Of a stretch of 64,000 nucleotides of DNA, positions 9,531 to 18,476 are shown piece by piece. How positions within the stretch are numbered: the first letter of the stretch is position 1; each line of letters opens with the position of its first letter. A program made the position numbers and the translations under genes. The notes below the pieces were generated by a model. The model was not told the DNA's origin, searched no databases, and worked only from the letters and a program-made list of their open reading frames with translations. Location of the stretch: NCBI GenBank assembly GCA_019694345.1, contig JAIBCA010000010.1:1-64000 (forward strand). The letters run 5' to 3'. Source of the stretch: Pyrinomonadaceae bacterium (GTDB lineage: Bacteria > Acidobacteriota > Blastocatellia > Pyrinomonadales > Pyrinomonadaceae).

Positions 9531-10844
9531 TTAAACCGTCGCTCTGATCAATTTTGGTATATCGGGGATTTCCTCGGTTATTTTATACGCATTTTGCAGG
9601 TTTTCACTAATCGAATCTGCCTGGTTTCGATCGCGGCAGTAGATAATGCCGAGTGGATCGCCTTTTTCGACCCTGTCACCGATCCTGACAGTACATTCGA
9701 GCCCGACGGCATGATCGACGCCGTCCTCGGCCTTGATACGGCCGCCGCCGATATCACATATCGCCCGTCCGACGGCAAACGTATTTACTGCAGCGACGTA
9801 GCCTGCCGCGGAAGCGCTGAACGGGACGCGCAGAAGAGCGTCGTCGACGAGAAGTTCGGGGTCATCGCAAACCGCGGCATTACCGCCCTGCACTTCGACG
9901 TTTTGCCGAAACTTCGCTAACGCCTGGCCGGACTCAATTACGTCGCGGACCATTGCTTCCGCCGACTCCATCGTATCGGCGACGCCGCCGAGCATCAGCA
10001 TCCTCGCCGTCAACTCGATCGACAAGTCCATGGTCGCCGACATGGCATCGTCACCTTCGCCCTTAAGTAGTTTGATACATTCGTAGACCTCGAGGGCGTT
10101 ACCGACGAATTTGCCCAACGGCTGGCTCATATCCGACACGACCGCCTGAGTGTTGACGCCGAAAGCCTTTCCGGTCTGGACCAAAGCCTCGGCCAATTTT
10201 ACCGAGTCATCGTACTCCTGCATGAATGCTCCTGAGCCCGTCTTAACATCCAGTACTAGGGCGTCGAGGTCCTCGGCGAGCTTTTTGGACATTATCGACG
10301 CAACTATCAGCGGAATATACGGAACGGTGGCGGTCGCATCGCGAAGTGCGTAGAGCTTTTTATCGGCGGGAGCGATCTCGCCGGTCTGACCCGCCATCGC
10401 GTAACCATTGGTTCCCAAAAGTTCGGTAAAACGGGCCATCGACAGCCCAACGTCAAACCCCTTGATAGATTCGAGTTTGTCGAGTGTTCCGCCGGTGTGA
10501 CCAAGCCCCCGGCCCGATATCATCGGCACGGCCAGGCCGCATGCGGCCGCTGCCGGGGCAATTATCAACGACGTTTTATCTCCGACACCGCCGGTCGAGT
10601 GTTTGTCCACGACCGGACGGTCAACGGATGAAAGGTCGAGCACCTTGCCCGAATAGATCATCGCTCTGGTCAACTCATCTTGCTCACGTTGGTCGAGCCC
10701 GTTAATGAACATAGCCATAACGAGCGCAGATATCTGGTAATCTGCCCATTCACCGGTCGAAACACCCTCGACAAAAATGCCGATATCGGCATTCGAGAGC
10801 GTTTTCCCGTCCCGCTTTTTTGCGATTATTTCCTGTGGACGCAT
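9531..10844 (-). CDS. deoA: Thymidine / pyrimidine-nucleoside phosphorylase
   Basis: The enzyme splits thymidine or other pyrimidine nucleosides with phosphate to give free base and (deoxy)ribose 1-phosphate. At 437 residues it has the family length. The phosphate-binding signature KHSTGGVGDKTS is intact, as are GRGLGHTGGTLDKLE and the LDVKTGSGAF block. The C-terminal domain (about residues 345-437) is the usual alpha/beta lobe. As first gene of the operon with the BMP lipoprotein and ABC ATPase, it couples nucleoside uptake to salvage. Thymidine versus broad pyrimidine specificity cannot be read from sequence here. Confidence 0.95.
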   Translation of the reverse strand: MRPQEIIAKKRDGKTLSNADIGIFVEGVSTGEWADYQISALVMAMFINGLDQREQDELTRAMIYSGKVLDLSSVDRPVVDKHSTGGVGDKTSLIIAPAAAACGLAVPMISGRGLGHTGGTLDKLESIKGFDVGLSMARFTELLGTNGYAMAGQTGEIAPADKKLYALRDATATVPYIPLIVASIMSKKLAEDLDALVLDVKTGSGAFMQEYDDSVKLAEALVQTGKAFGVNTQAVVSDMSQPLGKFVGNALEVYECIKLLKGEGDDAMSATMDLSIELTARMLMLGGVADTMESAEAMVRDVIESGQALAKFRQNVEVQGGNAAVCDDPELLVDDALLRVPFSASAAGYVAAVNTFAVGRAICDIGGGRIKAEDGVDHAVGLECTVRIGDRVEKGDPLGIIYCRDRNQADSISENLQNAYKITEEIPDIPKLIRATV

Positions 10845-10928
10845 AAATAAAAAAGGACCGCTATCGTCATTGGTGACGAGAACAGTCTAACCGATTCAAT
10901 GCCCGTATTTACAGAGACGTGAACTGTT

Positions 10929-11414
10929 TTATTGAAACTTCTCGACCAACACCACCGCCTGCGCTGTCAAAGCCTCGCGATTGCCGACGGAACCGACTGA
11001 TTCGCCCGTCTTCGCCTTGACACTGACCATATCCGGCTCAATACCCAGTGCTGACGCGATGCTGTTTCGGATCTCTGATATCTTCGGCTTGAGCTTTGGC
11101 AACTCGAGATCGACGACGGCGTCAACGTTCACCACAGCGTAACCTCGTTCCGTCAATAGCGCTGATGCATGGCGCAGAAACACCATACTGTCCGCACCGC
11201 TCCAACGTGGATCACTATTCGGAAAATGTGAACCGATATCACCCATTGCGACCGAACCGAGCAGAGCGTCGGTGATCGCGTGAAGAAGAACGTCGGCATC
11301 GGAATGCCCGTCGGCGCCAAGATCGGACTCGATCTCAACACCGCCAATGATCAGCGGCCGGCCGGCTGCCAGGCGATGGATATCAGTCCCGAATCCTATC
11401 CGAAATTTGCTCAC
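10929..11414 (-). CDS. ispF: 2-C-methyl-D-erythritol 2,4-cyclodiphosphate synthase
   Basis: IspF cyclises CDP-ME 2-phosphate to MEcPP with loss of CMP, in the MEP route to isoprenoids. The 161-residue protein starts with the FGTDIHRL motif; Asp11, His13 and His45 are the zinc ligands. The SDADVLLHAITDALLG and DIGSHFPNSD blocks and the KAKTGESVG segment are characteristic. The start overlaps the ispD stop by 4 bases (ATGA), so the two are probably translated together. Identification is firm. Confidence 0.97.
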   Translation of the reverse strand: MSKFRIGFGTDIHRLAAGRPLIIGGVEIESDLGADGHSDADVLLHAITDALLGSVAMGDIGSHFPNSDPRWSGADSMVFLRHASALLTERGYAVVNVDAVVDLELPKLKPKISEIRNSIASALGIEPDMVSVKAKTGESVGSVGNREALTAQAVVLVEKFQ

Positions 11415-12091
11415 TCAGTAACTCCGTTGATGATCGCCTCGGCCATTATCAGGTCGTCACGATGGGTTATCTTGATGTTTTTCGGGCTTCCTTCGACTAT
11501 CGCGACCATAACGCCCGCGCGTTCAGCGAGAACGCATTCGTCAGTTGCATTTTCGCCCGCGCCATCCTGTTCAAGAGCGTCCTTCAGCACATAATGCCGG
11601 AAAGCCTGAGGTGTCAAAGCCCGCCGCAGCGTCGACCGGTCGATAGTGCCGGTGATCATTCCATAATCAACCGATTTTATTGTGTCGACAACGGGGGCAG
11701 TAAGACACGCGGCTCCAAATTCCTCGGCACTATGTATTGTCCGGTCTATCTCATCAACAGTCACGAGCGGCCGCACGCCATCGTGCACACAGACGATCAC
11801 CGATGTCGGGTCAACGGCATCGAATCCACTCTTCACCGATCCGCTTCGCGTTTTATCACCCGCGACGACCGCTCTCAACTTGGATATCGGCTGTGAGCTG
11901 AGAATCTGGTTCACTTTGTCGAAATGTTCTTTGCCAATGACTAATATGATCTCGTCGATCAAACGGCTCGATTGAAATGCCTGAAGGGAGTGAAGCAGGA
12001 CGGGCTTTCCCGCGAGGTCCAGAAACTGCTTTGGCATTGCCGAGTCAAATCGGGTGCCGCTGCCGGCGGCAACAATGATGGCTGTATTCAT
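11411..12091 (-). CDS. ispD: 2-C-methyl-D-erythritol 4-phosphate cytidylyltransferase
   Basis: IspD activates MEP with CTP to give CDP-ME, the step before IspE and IspF. The 226-residue length is normal. The nucleotidyltransferase motif AAGSGTRF (residues 8-15) with PKQF just after it, the VCVHDGVRP block and the C-terminal KITHRDDL are the family hallmarks. It overlaps ispF by 4 bases and lies 27 bases downstream of the yacL-like gene, the same order as in Bacillus subtilis. Confidence 0.97.
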   Translation of the reverse strand: MNTAIIVAAGSGTRFDSAMPKQFLDLAGKPVLLHSLQAFQSSRLIDEIILVIGKEHFDKVNQILSSQPISKLRAVVAGDKTRSGSVKSGFDAVDPTSVIVCVHDGVRPLVTVDEIDRTIHSAEEFGAACLTAPVVDTIKSVDYGMITGTIDRSTLRRALTPQAFRHYVLKDALEQDGAGENATDECVLAERAGVMVAIVEGSPKNIKITHRDDLIMAEAIINGVTE

Positions 12092-12118
12092 CGTCCGGCG
12101 GTTAAAGTATCGTGCCGA

Positions 12119-13267
12119 TCAGTCGACTTCTTCAATAATGGTGGTCTGTCTGAGCTCACGAGTGGCTTTCCGAAAGCCCATTGACCGCGAATCGTGGATC
12201 GCCACATGGCTGTCAGCGGCATCATCCTTCTCTTCCCACATACGGCCAAAGATCATCTTGCCGGCGGTCGTCTGCAGGACACTTGTCACGGCAATGTCAG
12301 CGGTCTTACCGATCAACCGGCGGGCATTATCGACCACGACCATCGTGCCGTCATCTAGGTAGGCAACCCCCTGATTGTATTCCTTGCCCTCTTTGAGAAT
12401 AAATACACGCATCGCCTCGCCGGGCAGCACGACTGGCTTTAGAGCATTCGCCAGTTCGTTGATATTTAGTACCGAGACGCCGCGCAGTTGAGAAACCTTG
12501 TTCAGATTAAAATCGTTTGTGACGATAACGGCATCGAGCTGTTTGCCGAGTTCGATAAGCTTGAGGTCGACCTCTTTGATCGCCGGGAAATCCGTTTCGA
12601 CGATCTGGATATCGAGGCTGCTGTTATTGCGTAACCGCTGCAGCATATCCAGCCCGCGTCGGCCCCGCTGACGTTTGGACGAGTCAGCCGAATCGGCGAC
12701 CTGCTGCAATTCGGCAAGAATAAAGTTGGGAATTATAAGCGTACCGCCCAGAAATCCCGTCTCGGAAACATCGGCGATCCGACCGTCGATGATGACCGAA
12801 GTGTCGAGGATCTTGTAGTCACGCTTTATGTTCTTGTCGCTGAAAATACCACCGAGAGCTGACAGATCGATGTAATCGCCCTTCGCCGCACCGACCATTA
12901 GTCCGATGTAGCCCATGAAGAACGCCAATGCAATGGTCAGAAACGTCTTAAGCTCACCGGGCACAGTATTTATGTCCTGCGTGCTGATCAACATCCCGAT
13001 CAGGTATGCCCCAACGATCCCGAGTATCGACCCGACAGCCGCACCGATCAGTGTCTTTAGCGACGCCCGCCTGGCCCGGACCTCGAAACCAATTATCATG
13101 AGCGCGATGAGTGCCCCGAACAATGCCGAAAACGCTTGCTTGGTTCTGACGCTTTCACCAACCAGGTCGGTCAAGTGACTGCTCTTTGACAATGGATTCA
13201 GAAAGTACCCGCCAAGTGCGAGCAGCAAAACAAATCCTAGTCTTATGATCAATACATCGGGCTTCAT
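12119..13267 (-). CDS. yacL: PIN/TRAM domain membrane protein (YacL type)
   Basis: This 382-residue protein combines several N-terminal membrane helices (about residues 5-130), a PIN nuclease-like domain and a C-terminal TRAM domain. The segment KILDTSVIIDGRIADV is the YacL signature, and the later VTNDFNLNK carries another conserved PIN acidic residue. Function is not settled even in Bacillus; a membrane-bound ribonuclease role is inferred. The chosen ATG at 13267 gives MKPDVLIIR directly before the first membrane helix; an upstream ATG would add 31 unlikely residues. It heads the run with ispD and ispF. Confidence 0.9.
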   Translation of the reverse strand: MKPDVLIIRLGFVLLLALGGYFLNPLSKSSHLTDLVGESVRTKQAFSALFGALIALMIIGFEVRARRASLKTLIGAAVGSILGIVGAYLIGMLISTQDINTVPGELKTFLTIALAFFMGYIGLMVGAAKGDYIDLSALGGIFSDKNIKRDYKILDTSVIIDGRIADVSETGFLGGTLIIPNFILAELQQVADSADSSKRQRGRRGLDMLQRLRNNSSLDIQIVETDFPAIKEVDLKLIELGKQLDAVIVTNDFNLNKVSQLRGVSVLNINELANALKPVVLPGEAMRVFILKEGKEYNQGVAYLDDGTMVVVDNARRLIGKTADIAVTSVLQTTAGKMIFGRMWEEKDDAADSHVAIHDSRSMGFRKATRELRQTTIIEEVD

Positions 13268-13428
13268 CGCTTGAGATTTTACCACGTCACATGCCCGTTT
13301 CGGAAAACGGAATATGGCTATAAGAGAGTATATGTCTATTCGATCACCATTTTCGAACAAAGTTACCTCAACATATCAGTATTACCCGGTATTCGACGCC
13401 GTAGGCATACCCCTCGATCGAATTTTCT

Positions 13429-13458
13429 GATAATCTCCTTGATTATCACACCAAGGAG
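13429..13458 (+). promoter_or_regulatory. 5' UTR hairpin whose loop is complementary to the downstream Shine-Dalgarno
   Basis: GATAATC (13429-13435) and GATTATC (13441-13447) can pair around the loop TCCTT. The stretch CTCCTT (13435-13440) is exactly complementary to the AAGGAG ribosome-binding site at 13453-13458, which precedes the ATG at 13466. This could allow a loop-SD pseudoknot that hides the binding site. Structure is read by eye only. Confidence 0.35.
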
Positions 13459-13465
13459 AAATTCA

Positions 13466-16400
13466 ATGCCGACCACCCTTGCCAAAACGGGACGCATCCT
13501 GCTTTTTGCGGTTTCGTTGTTACTCATCATTTTGGTCCACAATTCGCCATCGGCGGCTCAAAAGGTCGATCCTTCGGTATTTCAAAGTATGAAATGGCGA
13601 ATGATCGGGCCTTTTCGCGGCGGACGTACCGTCGGGGCGGTCGGCATACCCTCACAACCAAATGTATTTTTTATCGGTGTAAATAATGGCGGCGTTTGGA
13701 AAACGACAGACGCCGGGCGGACATGGAACCCGATCTTCGACGACCAGCCGACCGGCTCGATCGGTGACATTGCGATCGCTCCTTCGGATCCGAACGTCAT
13801 CTATGTCGGATGCGGCGAGGGCTTGCAGCGTCCGGATCTCGCGACCGGCGACGGAATGTACCGTTCGCGTGACGGCGGTAAAACTTGGACACATCTGGGA
13901 CTCCGCGAGGGCCAGCAGATCGCGTCGATCGCGGTCGACCCCGGCAACGCGGACCGTCTGTTTGTCGCCGTCCTTGGCCACCCCTACGGCCCGAATCACG
14001 AGCGCGGCATCTATCGATCTACCAACGGCGGCGACACGTTCGAACGTGTGCTCTACAAAGACGAGAATACGGGTGCGATGCAGGTGGAGTTTGAACCCGG
14101 CAATTCTCAGGTGATTTACGCCGATCTCTGGGCGGGACGACAGGGCCCGTGGGAAAACGGAGCTTGGCAGGGCAAGGAGAGCGGACTATTCAAATCGACG
14201 GACGGCGGCTCGACCTGGGTCAAACTGACGAACGGCCTGCCCACTTTCGAACAAGGCCTGGGCCGGATCGGTTTTACGATCTCCCGTTCTGATCCGCGTA
14301 GGCTTTACGCAACAGTTGACGCCAACCCAAAGTTTGCCGGGATTTATGTGTCCAATGACTCAGGCGGCAGTTGGACGCTAGTCAACGGCGATCCGAGGCT
14401 CTGGGGCCGCGGCAGTGATTTCGCCGAGTTGCGTGTGCATCCGAGCGATCCGAACACGGTCTTTGTCGCAAACGTCTCCTCACATCGATCGACCGACGGC
14501 GGCAAGACGTTCACAAGCTTCAAAGGTGCCCCTGGCGGCGATGACTATCACAGGATTTGGATAAACCCCGAGCACCCCGAAATAATGCTATTTGCGACGG
14601 ACCAAGGTGCAACCATCACTGTCAATGGCGGCCAAACGTGGTCGAGTTGGTACAACCAGCCGACAGCGCAGTTCTATCACGTAAATACGGACAACGCTTT
14701 TCCCTATCGTGTCTGCGGCGGCCAGCAGGAAAGCGGCTCGGCATGTGTTAGTTCCCGTGGCAGAACCGGCGCCGTCGGAGCATGGGATTGGGAAACGGTC
14801 GGGGTCGAGGAATACGGCTATGTCGCTCCCGATCCGCTCGACCCGGACATCGTTTACGGCGGCAAGATAACACGATTTGACCGGCGGACCCGCCACGTTC
14901 AAAACATTTCTCCCGAAGCTGTCCGGACCGGGAAATACCGTTTCCTGAGAACTGCCCCGGTGATTTTTTCGCCAGTCGATAAAAGGAGTTTGTTCTATGC
15001 CGGCAACGTTATCTTCAAAACGCTGAATGGTGGCCAAAGTTGGGACGTGATCAGCCCCGACCTGTCTCGTGAAAAGTGGGATGTGCCCAAAAATGTCGGC
15101 ATTTATGCCACTAAAGAGATGGAAACCATGCCCCGAAGGGGCGTGGTCTATACAGTCGCCCCTTCGTACAAGGACATAAATACGATCTGGGCCGGAACCG
15201 ATGACGGCCTCATTCACGTGACACGTGACAACGGCCGGAGCTGGATGAATGTTACGCCGCCCGAACTCAAGTCGTGGGCAAAGGTCTCGCTCATCGACGC
15301 CGGCAGATTTGATGCGAATACCGCATACGCGGCGATCAATACGTTTCGGCTTGATGATCTGCGGCCGCATATTTTCCGAACGCACGACGGCGGCAAAACG
15401 TGGAAGGAGATCGTAAATGGGATTCCCGGCGGCGGCATAGTCAATGCCGTTCGTGAAGATCCGATCCGCAAAGGATTGCTTTATTGCGGCACCGAGCAGG
15501 CGGTGTATTTCTCGATCGACGATGGTGACAATTGGCAGCTGCTCCGGCTTAATATGCCCGCGACCTCGATCCGCGACCTAGTGATCAAGGACGATGACCT
15601 GGTGGTCGGAACCCACGGGCGAAGTTTCTGGATCCTCGACGATATTACTCCGCTTCGACAGATCACTCCTTCTACCAAAGACAGTGACGCATTGCTTTTC
15701 GCTCCGCAGCTTGCGACACGCGTAAAGCGAAGCCTGCACACCGATACCCCGTTTCCGCCCGAAGAGCCGGCGGGACAGAATCCGCCCGATGGTGCGATCA
15801 TCAATTATTACCTTCGACAGCCCGCCCGATCACCTATTGTGCTCGAAATCTCCGATGCGGCTGGAAAGCTGGTTCGCAGATTTGCGAGCAACGACAAACC
15901 GCTTGACGTCAGCAGATCCAGGATAAATCCGCCAAGTTATTGGATCAGGCCATTTCAGCCTTTGAAGAACGAGGCGGGAATGCAGCGATTTACTTGGGAC
16001 ATGCTGTATCCGAACCCACCGTCGGACGGGTATGATCTGCCGATATCGGCGATCGTTCGCGACACACCATGGACGCCGCAGGGACCGGCCGTTTTGCCCG
16101 GCATTTATACCATAAAGCTGACCGTCGATGGCAGATCGATGACCCAAAAGCTCAACATCCGCATCGATCCACGGATCAAGACGCCTGCAACGGGGCTCCG
16201 ACAACAGTTCGACCTTTCGATCCAAGCTTATGACGGCATCTTAAAGACCGCGGAATTGATGGCGTCGATATCGAAATTCTCGGCTGATATTGCAAGGCTT
16301 CGCACTGTCGCACTCGTCAACGAACAACAGAAAGCGCGTCTTGATATGATCGAACAACGGGTCAAAAAACTCACCGACGGCGGTCCGAGAAAGCCGGGCG

Positions 16401-16591
16401 AACCCTTGCTGCTGGCGGAATTCCCGTTAGGACGGCTCGGCGGTGCCTTTACCCAACTGCTCGATATTCTTCAAGATGCTGATGTGACACCGAGCACTCA
16501 GGCGGTCGCGGCCGCGCGTGACCTTCAAAAAGCCCTCGCAAGGGCCGAGGCCGAATGGATGGAAGTCAAAGGCATGATGGCCCCAAATTGA
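13466..16591 (+). CDS. Large secreted Asp-box (BNR/sortilin-type) beta-propeller protein
   Basis: The 1041-residue protein has a signal peptide (GRILLFAVSLLLIILVHNSPSAAQ) and at least ten Asp-box repeats of the form S/T-x-D-x-G-x-T-W, for example TTDAGRTW, SRDGGKTW, STDGGSTW, SNDSGGSW and THDGGKTW. Such repeats build seven- to ten-bladed propellers in sialidases and VPS10 proteins, but no sialidase arginine triad was identified. A C-terminal region after about residue 760 has a FlgD/T9SS-like beta domain followed by helices. The start at 13466 is chosen for the AAGGAG ribosome-binding site and the signal peptide; an earlier in-frame opening would add 65 implausible residues. It is often annotated as glycosyl hydrolase, which overstates what can be seen. 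Confidence 0.85.
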   Translation: MPTTLAKTGRILLFAVSLLLIILVHNSPSAAQKVDPSVFQSMKWRMIGPFRGGRTVGAVGIPSQPNVFFIGVNNGGVWKTTDAGRTWNPIFDDQPTGSIGDIAIAPSDPNVIYVGCGEGLQRPDLATGDGMYRSRDGGKTWTHLGLREGQQIASIAVDPGNADRLFVAVLGHPYGPNHERGIYRSTNGGDTFERVLYKDENTGAMQVEFEPGNSQVIYADLWAGRQGPWENGAWQGKESGLFKSTDGGSTWVKLTNGLPTFEQGLGRIGFTISRSDPRRLYATVDANPKFAGIYVSNDSGGSWTLVNGDPRLWGRGSDFAELRVHPSDPNTVFVANVSSHRSTDGGKTFTSFKGAPGGDDYHRIWINPEHPEIMLFATDQGATITVNGGQTWSSWYNQPTAQFYHVNTDNAFPYRVCGGQQESGSACVSSRGRTGAVGAWDWETVGVEEYGYVAPDPLDPDIVYGGKITRFDRRTRHVQNISPEAVRTGKYRFLRTAPVIFSPVDKRSLFYAGNVIFKTLNGGQSWDVISPDLSREKWDVPKNVGIYATKEMETMPRRGVVYTVAPSYKDINTIWAGTDDGLIHVTRDNGRSWMNVTPPELKSWAKVSLIDAGRFDANTAYAAINTFRLDDLRPHIFRTHDGGKTWKEIVNGIPGGGIVNAVREDPIRKGLLYCGTEQAVYFSIDDGDNWQLLRLNMPATSIRDLVIKDDDLVVGTHGRSFWILDDITPLRQITPSTKDSDALLFAPQLATRVKRSLHTDTPFPPEEPAGQNPPDGAIINYYLRQPARSPIVLEISDAAGKLVRRFASNDKPLDVSRSRINPPSYWIRPFQPLKNEAGMQRFTWDMLYPNPPSDGYDLPISAIVRDTPWTPQGPAVLPGIYTIKLTVDGRSMTQKLNIRIDPRIKTPATGLRQQFDLSIQAYDGILKTAELMASISKFSADIARLRTVALVNEQQKARLDMIEQRVKKLTDGGPRKPGEPLLLAEFPLGRLGGAFTQLLDILQDADVTPSTQAVAAARDLQKALARAEAEWMEVKGMMAPN

Positions 16592-16622
16592 AAAAGGCCG
16601 GGCGAATTGCCCGGCCTTTCAA
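16591..16622 (+). terminator. Rho-independent terminator after Asp-box protein gene
   Basis: An 11-base perfect stem, AAAGGCCGGGC (16593-16603) with GCCCGGCCTTT (16609-16619) and a 5-base loop, starts just after the stop codon. A-rich and T-rich flanks suggest it can stop transcription from either side, including the tRNA gene on the minus strand. Confidence 0.85.
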
Positions 16623-16624
16623 CT

Positions 16625-16699
16625 TGGTGCCGTCTACAAGATTTGAACTTGTGACCTATCGCGTGTGAAGCGAGTGCTCTACCACTGAGCTAAGACGGC
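16625..16699 (-). tRNA. tRNA-Val (anticodon CAC)
   Basis: Read on the minus strand, a perfect 7-base acceptor stem (GCCGTCT with AGACGGC) encloses a 4-base D stem (GCTC/GAGC), an anticodon arm with loop TTCACAC, and a T arm with TTCAAAT. The anticodon CAC reads GUG, valine. The 3' end ACCA is encoded (16625-16628). The anticodon stem has a C-T mismatch at the 27-43 position, otherwise it is regular. Confidence 0.93.
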
Positions 16700-16705
16700 C
16701 TGAAA

Positions 16706-17185
16706 TTAGATCGACGGATCGTCGGCTTTCGCCGGCCTATTTTCGTCAGTACCTTTGATACCGCTTAGCGACGAATCAGTATAAAAATGCCGCGTCCCGG
16801 TAGCGGTGACACCCTCAGCGACCTGCGGGTCCGCGGTTATTGAATAAAATGCAGGCTTTGTCGCTGATGCCGGTTCTACAGTGAGTTTGAATATATATCC
16901 GTTCACGACAGGATTCTCACCCTTGAATTTTTCGTCAAGGCTTACCTTGGCGATAAGTTCGTCAAAAGTCGCAAAATTGCCTTTGTTTCGCGATGCGTAT
17001 TGGGCCTGAAATTTGCGGATATTGTCGATCGACTGTGCCGCGGTCGTTTCATTACCCGATCGGATCACCGCCGACCAGGCAATACTGCCGACACCGATCA
17101 ACAGGCCTATGATCGCGATAACGATCATTAGCTCGATCAGGTTAAATCCGCGTTGATCCCGCATTTTGAGTCGAAATTTGTTCAT
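16706..17185 (-). CDS. Type IV pilin / type II secretion pseudopilin-like protein
   Basis: This 159-residue protein has a short, positively charged leader and the prepilin peptidase site G13-F14, followed by NLIELMIVIAIIGLLIGVG. Glu18 is the conserved Glu+5 needed for pilus assembly. The hydrophobic N-terminal helix and globular beta-rich C-terminus fit a minor or major pilin, or a GspG-like pseudopilin. No pilus assembly genes are nearby. It is separated from the divergent MoxR gene by 220 bases, which hold both promoters. Confidence 0.88.
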   Translation of the reverse strand: MNKFRLKMRDQRGFNLIELMIVIAIIGLLIGVGSIAWSAVIRSGNETTAAQSIDNIRKFQAQYASRNKGNFATFDELIAKVSLDEKFKGENPVVNGYIFKLTVEPASATKPAFYSITADPQVAEGVTATGTRHFYTDSSLSGIKGTDENRPAKADDPSI

Positions 17186-17405
17186 AATCCCAGTGCCCTC
17201 TGTTATCGATCTATCACGATAAGACAGCGGTTTTGTTCCAAAAGTTTAGACGTTTTCACTTATCTTTTGCAAGCTACTGGATGATCAGGGCACGCCGATT
17301 CGCAGAAATAATGCAACACAGCCGACTTCCGTCTCGTTGAAAGAGCCGCCGGACATCGCAAGTTTACTGTCGCAATCGCCCGCCGTAATCTTGTAAGATA
17401 TAGTC

Positions 17406-18437
17406 GTGGATAAGTTTTTGGGCATTTCTACAACGAAGATGAGAGATTGGATAACAACTGAGTCGACGCCTGCCGCAGGGTCCCCCACAGCGGGTTTCGA
17501 TGCTGCCGGTAAGATCGCCGAGCTTCAGAATTCGATCGAGCGTGTTATCCGCGGCAAGACCGACACGGTGCGCCTGGCGCTGATCGCGATCCTCGCCCGA
17601 GGTCACATCCTCATCGAGGACGTTCCCGGAATTGGTAAAACGACCCTGGCCAACGCCCTCTCCAGAGCACTGGAACTTTCGTTTCAACGTGTTCAGTTCA
17701 CATCCGATCTTTTGCCGTCCGACGTCATAGGGCTTTCGGTCTACAACCAGAAGAACAGTGAGTTTGAGTGGAAATCGGGCCCGATCTTCTCAAACATCGT
17801 GCTAGCGGACGAGATCAATCGGGCCACTCCGAAGACCCAGTCTGCCCTACTTGAGGCGATGGCTGAAGAACAGGTAACGGTCGAAGGTATCTCGCGCCAA
17901 TTACCGCTTCCTTTCATTGTGATTGCGACCCAAAACCCGTCCGAACATCACGGCACGTATCCGTTGCCGGAATCACAGCTTGACCGGTTCATGCTGCGTC
18001 TGCATATGGGGTATCCGAGCAAGGACGATGAACGCAGCATACTTCGAGATCGTGCCCGGATCGACCCGCTCGCTTCCGTACGTCCCGTCATGTCGCGTTC
18101 GGATGTTATCGAACTTCAACGGATGGTGGCGGAAGTGAGCGTCGACGACGCCCTTCTCGATTATCTGCTAAAGATCGTCGAAGCTACCCGCAACAGCGAT
18201 TCGCTCGAACTCGGGATCAGCCCGCGCGGCGCACTAGCGTTATTCAGATGCGCTCAGGCATCTGCCTTTATCGAGGGCCGTGACTATTGTATCGCGGACG
18301 ATATCAAGCGACTGGTCGTGCCATGCTTCGGACATCGAGTGATCGTCAACTCGCGGGCGACCTCGCTGCGGCAACGCACCCGCGAGTCGGAGCAGGTACT
18401 GCTGGAACTCATTACAAAAGTTAGCGTCCCGATCTAG
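17406..18437 (+). CDS. MoxR-family AAA ATPase
   Basis: The 343-residue MoxR-type AAA+ ATPase has Walker A VPGIGKTT (residues 73-80), Walker B with Asp135-Glu136 (VLADEINRA), sensor 1 in IATQNP and the MoxR hallmark GTYPLPESQLDRF. MoxR proteins act as chaperones for assembling von Willebrand-factor or DUF58 partner complexes. Here the DUF58 gene follows 39 bases downstream. The N-terminal 30 residues are not conserved-looking, so the start could be a little further in. Family is certain, the client is inferred from the neighbour. Confidence 0.93.
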   Translation: MDKFLGISTTKMRDWITTESTPAAGSPTAGFDAAGKIAELQNSIERVIRGKTDTVRLALIAILARGHILIEDVPGIGKTTLANALSRALELSFQRVQFTSDLLPSDVIGLSVYNQKNSEFEWKSGPIFSNIVLADEINRATPKTQSALLEAMAEEQVTVEGISRQLPLPFIVIATQNPSEHHGTYPLPESQLDRFMLRLHMGYPSKDDERSILRDRARIDPLASVRPVMSRSDVIELQRMVAEVSVDDALLDYLLKIVEATRNSDSLELGISPRGALALFRCAQASAFIEGRDYCIADDIKRLVVPCFGHRVIVNSRATSLRQRTRESEQVLLELITKVSVPI

Positions 18438-18476
18438 GCCGCACTTTGAACTTTTGGTCAGCGTCGTCTTCAACAA

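Noticed and set aside
13271..13465. N-terminal extension of the Asp-box protein from 13271
   Set aside because: The first 65 codons include the leader hairpin and ribosome-binding site; the signal peptide starts at 13466.
14588..15385. 265-codon minus-strand frame
   Set aside because: It is antisense to the Asp-box propeller gene, whose repeats fix the true frame.
17186..17405. Possible sigma-54 promoter before the pilin gene
   Set aside because: No GG-N10-GC pair with the right context was found in the intergenic stretch.
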